Part shown: positions 1-8,883 of the stretch, in pieces
Layout of the letters: every line of letters starts with the position of its first letter
Position numbering within the stretch: the first letter of the stretch is position 1
Assembly: GCA_020073205.1 (NCBI GenBank)
Contig: JAIQFR010000021.1
Coordinates: forward strand, 1 to 50,494
DNA: 50,494 bases
Direction: 5' to 3'
Origin: Terriglobia bacterium
Lineage (GTDB): Bacteria; Acidobacteriota; Polarisedimenticolia; Polarisedimenticolales; JAIQFR01
Program-made: the position numbers and the translations under genes
Notes under the pieces: generated by a model
What the model was told of the DNA's origin: nothing
Database searches by the model: none
Seen by the model: only the letters and a program-made list of their open reading frames with translations

Positions 1-620
1 GCCTGCCGGAGGATATCGTCCGCCATGAGAAAGGCCTCGGCAAGCGGGGTCCCCTTTTCGACGGTGTGGAGGAGCTTGTCGTTCGGGATGGTGATCACCG
101 TGTCGACGACCTGCCGGAGCGCGGCGAGACCCTCCTCGGCCTGCGACTTACGCCGCCTCCCCTCGAAGTCGAACGGCTTGGTCACCACGGCGACCACGAG
201 GGCGCCCAGCTCCCGCGCCAGGTTCGCGATGATCGGCGAGGCTCCGGTGCCGGTGCCGCCGCCGAGTCCAGCGGTCACGAAGACCATGTCCGCCCCGCTC
301 AGGTGCTCGAGCAGCTTGTCGGTGTCCTCGAGAGCGGCGCTGCGGCCCACCTCCGGGTTCGAGCCGGCCCCGAGCCCCTTGGTCAGCTTCGACCCGAGCT
401 GGAGCTTGACCGACGCCCGGTTCGTCCGGAGCGCTTGACAGTCGGTGTTCGCCGTCAGGAACTCGACCCCGGCGACGCTCGTGGCGATCATGCGGTTGAC
501 CGCGTTCCCGCCGCCGCCGCCGATGCCGATCACCTTGATGTTCGCCGGCGTCGCCTGGGCGTCGTCGAACGCGAGCTGGAGCGGCCGGTTCCGCCGCGTG
601 TCATCGTCCATCGTGATCAT
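1..620 (-). CDS. ftsZ: Cell division protein FtsZ, N-terminal part (cut by window edge)
   Basis: FtsZ is the tubulin-like GTPase that polymerises into the cytokinetic ring. I translated this strand by hand. The product starts [10 protein letters not shown] and continues through the nucleotide-binding segment [15 protein letters not shown]. It reaches the tubulin signature GGGTGTG followed by [12 protein letters not shown], then the region ending in ADDILRQ at the window edge. About 206 codons are visible, so the GTPase domain C-terminal half and the FtsA/ZipA-binding tail are missing. ATG at 620 is preceded by a GGGGGAG ribosome site; an in-frame ATG at 611 is an alternative. It is the last gene seen in the dcw cluster, 51 bases after ftsA. 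Confidence 0.96.
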   Translation of the reverse strand, partial: MITMDDDTRRNRPLQLAFDDAQATPANIKVIGIGGGGGNAVNRMIATSVAGVEFLTANTDCQALRTNRASVKLQLGSKLTKGLGAGSNPEVGRSAALEDTDKLLEHLSGADMVFVTAGLGGGTGTGASPIIANLARELGALVVAVVTKPFDFEGRRRKSQAEEGLAALRQVVDTVITIPNDKLLHTVEKGTPLAEAFLMADDILRQ

Positions 621-671
621 CGTCTTATCTCTCCCCCGTTATGAATCGTGCGTTGCGCGCCCCCCGGCCAT

Positions 672-1916
672 TCACAAGAACATCTCCCGCACCCAGGCCC
701 TCACGCGGCCCCTGACCTTTCCCAGCAGCCCGCCGGTCGCCGGCAGGGGGAATCGCTGTCGCGCTGCGCGGTGCCGCGCCCCGTAGAGCGCCAGCCCGAT
801 CGCCGTGCCGTGCTGCGGTCCGCAGGCGGGCTCGGTGAGCCCCGCGACGCCGCCCGCCTGCCCGCGGCGCACCGGCAGGTCGAACATCTGCTCGGCGACC
901 TCGGTCATCCCCGAGAGCAGGCTCCCTCCTCCGGCGAGAACGAGGCCGGCGTTCAGCTGCCGCTCGAACCCCGCCCGGCCGATCTCCTCGCGGATCAGGG
1001 CGAAGATCTCCTCGGCTCGCGGTTGGAGGATCGCGGCCATGACCTGGCGCTGAAGGAGCCGCGGCTTGCGCTCGCCGATGGACGCGACCTCGATGGCGTC
1101 GTTGTCCTCGACCATCGTCGCCATCGCGCAGCCGTGCTTGATCTTGAGGCGCTCCGCGTCGGGGATCGGCGTGCGTAGGCCCACCGCCAGATCGTTGGTG
1201 AAGTGGCTCCCGCCGACGGGCAGCACGGAGGTGTGCCAGATCGATCCTCGCTCGAACAGCGCCAGATCGGTGGTCCCGCCGCCGACGTCGATCAGCGCGA
1301 CGCCCAGCTCCTTCTCGTCCTGGCTCAGCATCGACTCGGCGGCCGCCAGCGACTCCAGAACCGTGTCCCGTACCTCGACCCCGGCCCGGTTGACGCAGGT
1401 GACCAGGTTTTGGATCGACGTGGTCGAGCCGGTCACGACGTGAACGTTCGCCTCGAGCCTCGAGCCGGTGAGCCCCACCGGGGAGGCGATCCCGCCCTGG
1501 TTGTCCAGCACGAACTCCTGCGGAAGCACGTGCAGGATCTCGCGGTCCTGAGGGATGCTCACCGCCCTCGCGGCGTCGAGCACCCGCTTCATGTCCTCCT
1601 TGGAGACCGTTCGGTCCTTCCCGGACACCGCGACCACGCCACGGCTGTTGAAGCTGCGAATGTGGGCGCCGGCGATCCCGACGGTGGCGGACTCGACGTT
1701 GACCCCGGCCATGACCTCCGCCTGCTCCACGGCCGCCTTGATCGCCTCCACGGTGGTGTCCAGGTGGACGACGACCCCCTTGCGCAGCCCGCGGGAGGGG
1801 GCCTCGCCGACGCCGACCACCTCGATCGCGCCTTGCTCCTTGATCTCGCCGACGACGCACGAGATCCGGGTCGTCCCGATGTCGAGCCCCACGACGTACC
1901 GCTCGTTCCTGGCCAT
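672..1916 (-). CDS. ftsA: Cell division protein FtsA
   Basis: FtsA is the actin-like ATPase that tethers FtsZ filaments to the inner membrane and recruits later divisome proteins. The 414-residue product opens with the phosphate-1 motif VGLDIGTTRISCVVGE. It contains the SHS2-type 1C region after about residue 80, the phosphate-2 motif GVALIDVGGGTTDLALF and the adenosine motif GLVLAGGGSLLSGM. It ends in a basic amphipathic stretch, VRAWVREMFL, as expected for the membrane-targeting helix. The start at 1916 (MARNERYVVG) was chosen over a longer upstream reading because homology begins there and ftsQ ends at 1919. A GGAGG lies about 11 bases upstream. Length is normal for the family. Confidence 0.96.
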   Translation of the reverse strand: MARNERYVVGLDIGTTRISCVVGEIKEQGAIEVVGVGEAPSRGLRKGVVVHLDTTVEAIKAAVEQAEVMAGVNVESATVGIAGAHIRSFNSRGVVAVSGKDRTVSKEDMKRVLDAARAVSIPQDREILHVLPQEFVLDNQGGIASPVGLTGSRLEANVHVVTGSTTSIQNLVTCVNRAGVEVRDTVLESLAAAESMLSQDEKELGVALIDVGGGTTDLALFERGSIWHTSVLPVGGSHFTNDLAVGLRTPIPDAERLKIKHGCAMATMVEDNDAIEVASIGERKPRLLQRQVMAAILQPRAEEIFALIREEIGRAGFERQLNAGLVLAGGGSLLSGMTEVAEQMFDLPVRRGQAGGVAGLTEPACGPQHGTAIGLALYGARHRAARQRFPLPATGGLLGKVRGRVRAWVREMFL

Positions 1917-1918
1917 GG

Positions 1919-2770
1919 CTAATGGGCCTCCGCCTCGGAAAGCGCTGCGGCCGGAAGAACGGAGATCCGGCGGCTCCAGCGAAGGTCGACGACCGTCGCC
2001 GGTCCCAGCCGCCTCTCGATCTCCGGTCGCAAGGCGAGGAAATCGTTCAGGTTCCGTTCGACGCGATCCGAGTCGAGGAGGATCCGTGGACCCGCCTTCC
2101 GGGTGACCACCTCGATCCGGTCCGGCCGGGAGAGGTCGAGCTCCGACACCTCCCGCTCCCACGACGGGCTCGCGCTCCGGAGCCGCGCGATCGCCCTCGC
2201 GCCGACGGCGAGGGCGTTGGCGAGCGCGGATCCGTCCAGCCGGTCGAGCCCCGTGAGCACCGGCTGGTCCAGCGAGAAGCCGGGTCCGGCCGGCCCCATG
2301 ACGAATCCGCCGTCGTCCACCACGTGGACGAGGCCGCGGATCACCGCGAGCGCCGCCGGCGCGCGCTCCACCACCGAGACACGAAGGGTATGGGGGACGA
2401 TGCGCTTCACCGCCGCCAGGCGGATCCAAGGGTGGGACGCGGCCCTCGCCGCGACCTCACCGAGGTCCAGCGCGAGGAGGTTCCGGCCGACGAACGGGGA
2501 GAGCAGCGCCCGGATCGCATCGGGGGAGGTCCGGGAGGCGCCGTCGACCTCGACGTGGGTCACGGCGAGCCCCGGCGTCGTGGTGAGATGGTCCGCCGCC
2601 TGCCATCCCGAGTACACGAGGACCGCCGCGAATAGGAGATTCGCACCGACGATCCCGGTCCAGTGGAGGAGCGTCCGGGTCCGCCGCGTCTTGCGGACCT
2701 CGCGGTTCGCGCGCCGCCGCCAGTAGCGGCGGTCGGGCTCCGCCGTGGGGCCGCCTCGTTCCAGTATCAT
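1919..2770 (-). CDS. ftsQ: Cell division protein FtsQ (DivIB), POTRA domain
   Basis: FtsQ is a bitopic divisome protein that links the cytoplasmic ring to FtsL/FtsB and FtsI/FtsW. The 283-residue product has a basic cytoplasmic head rich in Arg, one membrane segment around residues 37-57 (GIVGANLLFAAVLVYSGW), and a POTRA-like domain beginning at about residue 70 (VTHVEVDGASRTSPDAIRAL). Conserved features such as HPWIRLAAVKRIVPHTL and VVERAPAALAV follow. Its ATG overlaps the murC stop as ATGA, so translation is probably coupled. ftsQ directly follows murC; no murB or ddl gene lies between, unlike many dcw clusters. Sequence conservation of FtsQ is always low, but context and topology make the call firm. 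Confidence 0.9.
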   Translation of the reverse strand: MILERGGPTAEPDRRYWRRRANREVRKTRRTRTLLHWTGIVGANLLFAAVLVYSGWQAADHLTTTPGLAVTHVEVDGASRTSPDAIRALLSPFVGRNLLALDLGEVAARAASHPWIRLAAVKRIVPHTLRVSVVERAPAALAVIRGLVHVVDDGGFVMGPAGPGFSLDQPVLTGLDRLDGSALANALAVGARAIARLRSASPSWEREVSELDLSRPDRIEVVTRKAGPRILLDSDRVERNLNDFLALRPEIERRLGPATVVDLRWSRRISVLPAAALSEAEAH

Positions 2771-4161
2771 CGCGTCCTCCGTCGCCGCCTTGGCCCCGAC
2801 TCGAGCTTGATCAGCTCCTCCCCGGTCCTCCGGACGTTGCCTGCACCCAGCGTGAGCACGAGGTCCCCCTCGCGCACGACGCCCTTGAGGAGCGCCGGGA
2901 TCTTCCTAAGGTCCGGCTCGAAGGTCACCGACGGGTGTCCGTGGCGAACGAGCGCGTCCGCCACCGACGCGCCGTTGACACCGGGGATCGGCGTTTCGCC
3001 GGCCGGGTAGATCTCCGTCACGATCACGCGGTCCGCGAGGAAGAACGCGCGGCCGAACTCCTCGAGCAGGGCTCGTGTCCGCGTGAATCGGTGCGGCTGG
3101 AAGACCACGATCGTACGTACCCCGAACCCCTCACGCGCCGCGGCGAGCGTCGCGGCGATCTCGGTGGGATGGTGCCCGTAGTCGTCCACGACCATGGCGC
3201 CGAACGCCGTTCCCAGGAGCTCGAAGCGGCGGTCGACACCCCTGAATCGCGCGAGCGCCCGCGCCGCCGACGCGAAGGGGACGTCGAGCTCGAGCCCGAC
3301 CGCGATCGCGGCCAGCGCGTTGTAGACCGAGTGGCGCCCGGGGACCCGAAGCCTCACCTCGCCCAGACGCACTCCGCGTCGCGAGGCGGTGAACGTCGAG
3401 CCGAAGCCGGCGACGGTCACGTCCGCGGCGGAGACTTCCGCATCGCTGGAGAGCCCGTAGGTGATCAGCCGGCGGTCGACGCGGGGGAGGATGGAGCGCA
3501 CGTTCGGATCGTCGAGGTAGGCCACCACGGCGCCGTAGAAAGGGACGCGGGAGACGAACTGCAGGAACGCGTCCTGGATCGCCAACAGGTCGGCGTAGTG
3601 GTCGAGGTGCTCCCGGTCGACGTTGGTCACGACGGCGATGGTGGGCTTCATCTTGAGGAACGAGCCGTCCGACTCGTCCGCCTCGGCGACCATCATCTCG
3701 CCTTTGCCGAGCTTGGCCCCGGACCTGAGCGCGGCGATGCGGCCGCCGATCACCACGGTGGGATCCAGGCCGCCGTTCCCCAGGACGTCGGCGATCATCG
3801 CGGTCGTGGTGGTCTTCCCATGGGAGCCCGCCACCGCGACCCCGTACTTCATCCGCATGAGCTCCGCGAGCATCTCCGCACGCGGGATCACCGGGATCCT
3901 GCGCCGGCGTGCCTCGACCACCTCCGGGTTGTCCGGACGGACCGCGGACGAGATCACGAGCACGTCCGCGTCCTGGACGTACGACGCGCGGTGGCCGCGG
4001 TGCACCGTGGCTCCGAGCTTCGCGAGGCGCCGCGTCGCTGGACTCGTCACGAGGTCCGAGCCGGACACGGGGTACCCCATGTTCACCAGGACCTCGGCGA
4101 TGCCGCTCATACCGGCCCCGCCGACGCCGACGAAATGGAGACGCCTCGCCTTACGGAACAT
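2767..4161 (-). CDS. murC: UDP-N-acetylmuramate--L-alanine ligase MurC
   Basis: MurC adds L-alanine to UDP-MurNAc, the first amino-acid step of peptidoglycan stem peptide synthesis in the cytoplasm. The 464-residue product starts MFRKARRLHFVGVGGAGMSG, the N-terminal UDP-binding Rossmann motif. It carries the ATP-binding loop AVAGSHGKTTTTAMIADVL near residue 110, the EADESDGSFL motif, VTNVDREHLDHY, and the ligase C-terminal features DDYGHHPTEI and VFQPHRFTRT. The start at 4161 gives an 11-base overlap with murG. Longer in-frame readings upstream are shadows of murG. All catalytic motifs seen look intact. Confidence 0.97.
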   Translation of the reverse strand: MFRKARRLHFVGVGGAGMSGIAEVLVNMGYPVSGSDLVTSPATRRLAKLGATVHRGHRASYVQDADVLVISSAVRPDNPEVVEARRRRIPVIPRAEMLAELMRMKYGVAVAGSHGKTTTTAMIADVLGNGGLDPTVVIGGRIAALRSGAKLGKGEMMVAEADESDGSFLKMKPTIAVVTNVDREHLDHYADLLAIQDAFLQFVSRVPFYGAVVAYLDDPNVRSILPRVDRRLITYGLSSDAEVSAADVTVAGFGSTFTASRRGVRLGEVRLRVPGRHSVYNALAAIAVGLELDVPFASAARALARFRGVDRRFELLGTAFGAMVVDDYGHHPTEIAATLAAAREGFGVRTIVVFQPHRFTRTRALLEEFGRAFFLADRVIVTEIYPAGETPIPGVNGASVADALVRHGHPSVTFEPDLRKIPALLKGVVREGDLVLTLGAGNVRRTGEELIKLESGPRRRRRTR

Positions 4162-5296
4162 CGGGCGCCTCCTCCCCGGCGGAAGGTCCCCCGGCCCCGG
4201 GTGCGCCCCCTTCGAGCAGCGCGTCGGCGACGTCGGCGATCCGCTCCGCCGCGTCCGGCCGCGCGAGCTTTCTCGCCGCCTCGCCCATCGCCCGCCGCCG
4301 GGCCGGATCCGCCGCGAGGGCCGCGACGGTGGCGGCGAGGCGGCTCCCGTCGAGATCCCGGTCCAGCACGACCACCGCGGCGCCGGCATCCTCCACGGCC
4401 TCGGCGTTGAGCCGCTGGTGATCGTCGGCTGCGAACGGGTAGGGGACGAGGACCGCCGGGCGGCCGGCGGCGGCCAACTCCGCGAGGGTCGTCGCCCCGG
4501 CGCGGCAGACGGCGAGGTCCGCCCCGGCGAGACGCGCGGCCATGTCGTCGAGGAACGCCCTCACCTCGTGGGAACCGGGGTAGTCCCGGTAGGCCGCCGC
4601 GACCGAGGCCTCGTCCTCGTCGCCGGTCTGGTGGACGATCCGCGGCGGCGGGGAGATCCGTCCGAGCGAGGGGATCGCCCCGACGGCCGCGCGGTTGATG
4701 GATCGCGCGCCCCGGCTCCCGCCGAAGACGAGGAGCGAGAGCGCTTCGCCCGACGGGGGCGGTCCGATCGATGTGAATTCGCGGCGGACCGGATTTCCGG
4801 TGACGATCCCGCGGCCGCCGAGCCTCGAGCGCGCGGCGTCGGAGGGGACGCAGACGGCGTCCACCCGCGGCGCGAGCCAGCGGTTGACCGCCCCCGGGAA
4901 GTGGTTCTGCTCCATCACCATCGCTCTCACGCGGAGGAGCCGCGCGGCCAGAACCGCGGGCCCCGACGCGTACCCTCCCACTCCGATCACCAGGTCCGGC
5001 CTCCAGGCGACCATCCACGCCAAGCACCGGATCGTTCCCACCGCCGCGGCCGCCGCGGCCGCCACGCGCCCCGGGAGGCTCGCGCCCTTGAGCCCCGCGA
5101 GCGGCATCGTCCGTAGCCGGAACCCGGCGGCGGGCACGAGCCTCGTCTCGAGGCCCCGCTTCCCTCCGATGAACGCGATGATCGCGTCCGGGTGCCGCCG
5201 CCTCAGCTCGTCCGCCACCGCGAGCGCGGGGAACAGGTGCCCGCCGGTCCCTCCGCCCGCGACGACGATCCTCCTCCCGCCCTCCTTCACCCGCAT
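4151..5296 (-). CDS. murG: Undecaprenyldiphospho-muramoylpentapeptide N-acetylglucosaminyltransferase MurG
   Basis: MurG transfers GlcNAc from UDP-GlcNAc to lipid I, giving lipid II on the inner face of the cytoplasmic membrane. The 381-residue GT-B protein has the N-terminal G-loop VVAGGGTGGHLFPALAVADE, a second glycine loop in DLVIGVGGYASGP, the motif MEQNHFPGAVNRW and the C-domain loop LLVFGGSRGARSIN. The sugar-nucleotide site is seen in CRAGATTLAELAAAGRPAVL followed by PYPFAADDHQ. The start at 5296 (MRVKEGGRR) lies 5 bases after the ftsW stop. The stop overlaps the murC start. It is about 20 residues longer than the E. coli protein because of an Ala/Gly-rich tail. Confidence 0.96.
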   Translation of the reverse strand: MRVKEGGRRIVVAGGGTGGHLFPALAVADELRRRHPDAIIAFIGGKRGLETRLVPAAGFRLRTMPLAGLKGASLPGRVAAAAAAAVGTIRCLAWMVAWRPDLVIGVGGYASGPAVLAARLLRVRAMVMEQNHFPGAVNRWLAPRVDAVCVPSDAARSRLGGRGIVTGNPVRREFTSIGPPPSGEALSLLVFGGSRGARSINRAAVGAIPSLGRISPPPRIVHQTGDEDEASVAAAYRDYPGSHEVRAFLDDMAARLAGADLAVCRAGATTLAELAAAGRPAVLVPYPFAADDHQRLNAEAVEDAGAAVVVLDRDLDGSRLAATVAALAADPARRRAMGEAARKLARPDAAERIADVADALLEGGAPGAGGPSAGEEAPDVP

Positions 5297-5301
5297 CCCG
5301 A

Positions 5302-6393
5302 TCAGCTCGAGTGCTGGGAGACGTTCAGCACGAGTCCGGCCGCGGCCATGCTCGCGACGAGGGACGATCCCCCGTAGCTGATGAACGGGCACGGCAGCCC
5401 TTTCGTCGGGAACAGTCCGAGGCAAACCGCCATGTGGATCAGCGCCTGGATCGTCAGGAGGCTCGTCGCCCCCAGGGCCAGGTAGAACCCGAATCGGTCC
5501 GGCGCCCGTACCGCCGCCCGCATTCCGCGCCAGAAAAGCACAGAGAATCCGACCAGCAGGAGCGACGTCCCGACGAGGCCCAGCTCCTCGCCGACCACGC
5601 TGAAGATGAAATCCGTGTGCGCCGCCGGCAGATAGAACGCCTTCTGCTGGCCTTGGCCGAGGCCGGCGCCGAGGGTCCCGCCGTTGCCCAGCGCGATGAG
5701 CGACTGCCAGAGCTGGAAGCCGGAGCCCTGGAGGTTCGCCTCGGGGTGGAGAAACGTCTTGATGCGCTCGACCCGGTACGGCTCCGCCACGACCGCGACC
5801 GCCATCCCCACGGTCCCGGCCCCGGCGACAGCGCCGATGTAGGACCAGCGCAGGCCGGCGACGAACAGCATCACGCCCATGAGGGCGGCGACCATCAGCG
5901 CGGAGCCCAAGTCGGGCTCGACGGCGATCAGCGCCGCCATCGCCCCGGTGATCGCCACGCACGGCCCGAGGACCTTGGGGAGGTCGTTGACCTGTCCTTC
6001 CTTGCGGGAGAGCAGGTAGGCCATGAACACGATGATGACCAGCTTGGCGATCTCGGACGGCTGCACGCTGGCGATCCCCAGGGGGAACCAGCGGCGGGCC
6101 CCTCCGGCGGCCGGCATGGCGAGAACCGCGATCAGCGCGGCCAGGGTCATCGCGACCAGGCCGAGCACGATCCGCCGGTCGTCGAGCTTGCGGTACGACA
6201 GGCGCATCGTCCCGAACAGGGCGAGCACCCCCAGCACCACGTAGATCGAGTGCCGCAGCAGGTAATGGTACGGGCTCTGGCCGAGGCTCATCGCCAGGTA
6301 GTGGGAGGCGCTCCCCACCATGAGAAGCCCCCAGAACACCAAGAGACCCGTGGTGAGGAGGAACCATCGGTCCGGCGCCGTGCGCTTAGGCAT
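5302..6393 (-). CDS. ftsW: Septal peptidoglycan polymerase FtsW (SEDS family)
   Basis: FtsW is the SEDS-family glycosyltransferase that polymerises lipid II at the septum together with FtsI. The 363-residue product is almost entirely hydrophobic, with roughly ten predicted membrane segments. Family motifs seen are GARRWFPLGIASVQPSEIAK, EPDLGSALM, the loop GGTLGAGLGQGQQKAFYLPA followed by HTDFIFSVVGEELGLVG, and the C-terminal motif PFISYGGSSL. The start MPKRTAPDRW at 6393 gives an 8-base overlap with the murD stop. No extended cytoplasmic tail is present. RodA is the main alternative, but position inside the dcw cluster next to murG and murD supports FtsW. Confidence 0.94.
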   Translation of the reverse strand: MPKRTAPDRWFLLTTGLLVFWGLLMVGSASHYLAMSLGQSPYHYLLRHSIYVVLGVLALFGTMRLSYRKLDDRRIVLGLVAMTLAALIAVLAMPAAGGARRWFPLGIASVQPSEIAKLVIIVFMAYLLSRKEGQVNDLPKVLGPCVAITGAMAALIAVEPDLGSALMVAALMGVMLFVAGLRWSYIGAVAGAGTVGMAVAVVAEPYRVERIKTFLHPEANLQGSGFQLWQSLIALGNGGTLGAGLGQGQQKAFYLPAAHTDFIFSVVGEELGLVGTSLLLVGFSVLFWRGMRAAVRAPDRFGFYLALGATSLLTIQALIHMAVCLGLFPTKGLPCPFISYGGSSLVASMAAAGLVLNVSQHSS

Positions 6394-7801
6394 ACCGGCC
6401 TCCTCCGGGGAGAAGCCCTTCCACGGAACGGCGGAAATCGTCCCCGCGCTCCTCGAAGTTCCGGTACTGGTCGAACGAGGCGCACCCCGGCGCCAGGAGG
6501 ACCACGTCCCCCGGCCGCGCACGCTCGTAGGCGGCGCGCACCGCCGTCATGACGGTGCGGCAGTCCACCAGAGGGACCGTGCCCGCGAGGCCCGCGCGGA
6601 TCGCCCGCGCCGCCTGCCCGACCAGGAGAACGCAGCGGGCGCGCTCGCGGACGGCGGGCGCCAAGGCGGGCCAGTCGCCGCCCTTGTCCTTGCCGCCCAG
6701 GATCAACAGCACGGTCCCCGCCGGGAACGCCAGGAGCGCCCGTCCCGCCGCGTCGAGGTTGGTCGCCTTGGAGTCGTCGTAGAACTGCACGCCGTCCAGG
6801 GTGCCGACGTGCTGGAGGCGGTGCGGGAGCGCGACGAACGCGCGGAGCGCCCGGGCGATCGCCTCCGGCCGGCATCCTTCGAGACCGCACGCGAGCGCCG
6901 CGGCGAGGGCATTGGCCGTGTTGTGCTCGCCTGGCACGCGCAGCGCGGACGCCGGGAGGATCTCCTGCTCCCGCCCCTCCAGCCGGAGGACCAGCGTCCC
7001 GTGCCGCAGGAACGCGCCGTCCGCGAGATCCTCCCGCGTCGTGAAACGGAGGAGCCGACCTCGCACCGACGGCAGGAGCCGGACCGTCTCCGGGTCGTCC
7101 CCGTTCAGGACGGCGCATCCCGCGGCGTTCTGAGCCTCGAGAAGGCGGGCCTTCGCTGCCACGTAGGCGTCGTAGCTCGGGTAGCGGTCGAGGTGGTCCG
7201 GGCTGAGATTGAGCACCACCGCGACATCGGGGCGGAAGGCGTCGATCGTCTCGAGCTGGAACGACGACAGCTCGAGGGCATGGACCGCTTGCGGGGAGTC
7301 GAGGGAGAGCAGATCCGCGAACGGCGTTCCCAGATTCCCGCCAGTCCCGCCGGGAATCCCGGACTGCCGGAGGATGGCTCCGATCATCGAGGTCGTCGTG
7401 CTCTTCCCGTTGGAGCCGGTGACGGCCACGATCCGCCCGCGGCAGAACCGGTAGGCGAGCTCCACCTCTCCCCAGACCGGGACACCCGCCTCGCGGGCCG
7501 CGGCGAGGAGAGGATCGCCCGTGGGGACGCCGGGGCTGACCACGATCAGGTCCGCGTCGCGAGCGAGAGCGGGGGGGTGCCCTCCGGCGACGACGGCCGC
7601 TCCGAGGGCGATCGCTCCCGCGGCGGCCTGTCCGAGCTCCGCCTCCGTCCGCCGGTCGGCGGCGGTCACCTTCGCGCCCCTCGACGCGAGGATCCGCGTC
7701 GCGGCGAGACCGCTCCGGCCGAGACCGACCACGAGGGCGCGGAGCCCCGCGAGCCTCGGCTCCGTCCGCGAGAGGTTCGGCGCGGCCACGGCGGTGCTCA
7801 C
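6386..7801 (-). CDS. murD: UDP-N-acetylmuramoyl-L-alanine--D-glutamate ligase MurD
   Basis: MurD adds D-glutamate to UDP-MurNAc-L-Ala. The 471-residue protein has the N-terminal Rossmann motif ALVVGLGRSGLAATRIL, the ATP loop AVTGSNGKSTTTSMIGAIL, NLSPDHLDRY and the conserved DDSKATNLDAAGRALLAF segment that includes the catalytic Asp/Lys region. LAPGCASFDQYRNFEERGDDF sits near the C terminus (quoted in part: FDQYRNFEERG). The start is GTG at 7801, forming a GTGA overlap with the mraY stop. A longer in-frame reading through mraY is a shadow. Its stop overlaps ftsW. Confidence 0.95.
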   Translation of the reverse strand: MSTAVAAPNLSRTEPRLAGLRALVVGLGRSGLAATRILASRGAKVTAADRRTEAELGQAAAGAIALGAAVVAGGHPPALARDADLIVVSPGVPTGDPLLAAAREAGVPVWGEVELAYRFCRGRIVAVTGSNGKSTTTSMIGAILRQSGIPGGTGGNLGTPFADLLSLDSPQAVHALELSSFQLETIDAFRPDVAVVLNLSPDHLDRYPSYDAYVAAKARLLEAQNAAGCAVLNGDDPETVRLLPSVRGRLLRFTTREDLADGAFLRHGTLVLRLEGREQEILPASALRVPGEHNTANALAAALACGLEGCRPEAIARALRAFVALPHRLQHVGTLDGVQFYDDSKATNLDAAGRALLAFPAGTVLLILGGKDKGGDWPALAPAVRERARCVLLVGQAARAIRAGLAGTVPLVDCRTVMTAVRAAYERARPGDVVLLAPGCASFDQYRNFEERGDDFRRSVEGLLPGGGRYA

Positions 7802-8883
7802 CTCAGCTTCAGCGTGGCCAGGGCCAGGAGGGCGAACATGATCGCGATGATCCAGAAGCGGATCACCACCTTCGATTCGCTCCAGCCCGCCAGCTCGAAA
7901 TGGTGGTGCAGCGGCGACATCCGGAAAATCCGCACCCCGCGGAGCTTGAACGACGCCACCTGGAGGATGACCGACAGCGCCTCGACGACGAAGAGCCCGC
8001 CGGCGAGCACCAGGAGGAACTCTTGCTTGATCAGGAGCGCGGTGGTCCCGATCGCTCCGCCCAGGGCCATGGAACCCACGTCGCCCATGAAGACCTCGGC
8101 GGGGTGGCAGTTGAACCAGAGGAACCCCAGGCTCGCTCCCACCAGCGAGCCGCAAAACACCGTGAGCTCTCCGGTCCCCTTGACGTTGGGAATGCCGAGG
8201 TAGTCGGCGACGATGGCGTTGCCCGCCGCGTAGGCGAGCACGGTGAACGCCGAGGAGACCACGAGCACCGACCCGATCGCGAGCCCGTCGAGCCCGTCGG
8301 TGAGATTCACCGCGTTGGCGGAGCCTGCGAGCACCAAGACGGCGAACAACACGTAGCCCCACGACAGATCCGGCAGGATCAGCTTGAAGAACGGGAACGA
8401 GAGGCGGGTCGTGAAGGTCCCCCGCCACGCGAGCCAGAGGAGCAGCGCGCCGAGGAGGAGTCCGACCAGGACCTGCAGCGAGAACTTCCGGCGGGCGGTC
8501 AGCCCCAGGTTCCGCTTTCGCGCGACCTTCAGGTAGTCGTCGGCGAAGCCGATGCTGCCGAAGAGAAGCATCGAGGTCACCGCGATCCAGACGAATCCGT
8601 TCCGGAGGTCCGCCCAGAGGAGCGTGGGGAGCACCACGGCGGTGATGATCAGGAGCCCGCCCATCGTCGGGGTCCCGCGCTTCGTCCGGTGAGAGGTCGG
8701 TCCCTCGTCGCGGATCTCCTGCCCGATCTGGAACTGGCGCAGCCGGCGGATCAGTCCCGGCCCGAGCACGAACGAGAGAAGGAGCGCGGTGAGCACCGCC
8801 ATGGCGCTCCTGAAGGTGATGTAGCGGAAGACGTTGAACGCTCCGAAGTGGCCGTGGAGCGGATAGAGGAGGTGGAAGAGCAT
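7798..8883 (-). CDS. mraY: Phospho-N-acetylmuramoyl-pentapeptide-transferase MraY
   Basis: MraY joins UDP-MurNAc-pentapeptide to undecaprenyl phosphate, making lipid I; it is an integral inner-membrane enzyme. The 361-residue product has about ten membrane segments and every signature expected. These are SHRTKRGTPTMGGLLI near the N terminus, the metal-binding GFADDYLKVARKRNLGL, the family core NAVNLTDGLDGLAIG, the loop EVFMGDVGSMALGG, and the histidine motif RMSPLHHHFELAGW. ATG at 8883 overlaps the murF stop by one base (TGATG). Its stop overlaps the murD GTG. Length is typical. Confidence 0.97.
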   Translation of the reverse strand: MLFHLLYPLHGHFGAFNVFRYITFRSAMAVLTALLLSFVLGPGLIRRLRQFQIGQEIRDEGPTSHRTKRGTPTMGGLLIITAVVLPTLLWADLRNGFVWIAVTSMLLFGSIGFADDYLKVARKRNLGLTARRKFSLQVLVGLLLGALLLWLAWRGTFTTRLSFPFFKLILPDLSWGYVLFAVLVLAGSANAVNLTDGLDGLAIGSVLVVSSAFTVLAYAAGNAIVADYLGIPNVKGTGELTVFCGSLVGASLGFLWFNCHPAEVFMGDVGSMALGGAIGTTALLIKQEFLLVLAGGLFVVEALSVILQVASFKLRGVRIFRMSPLHHHFELAGWSESKVVIRFWIIAIMFALLALATLKLR

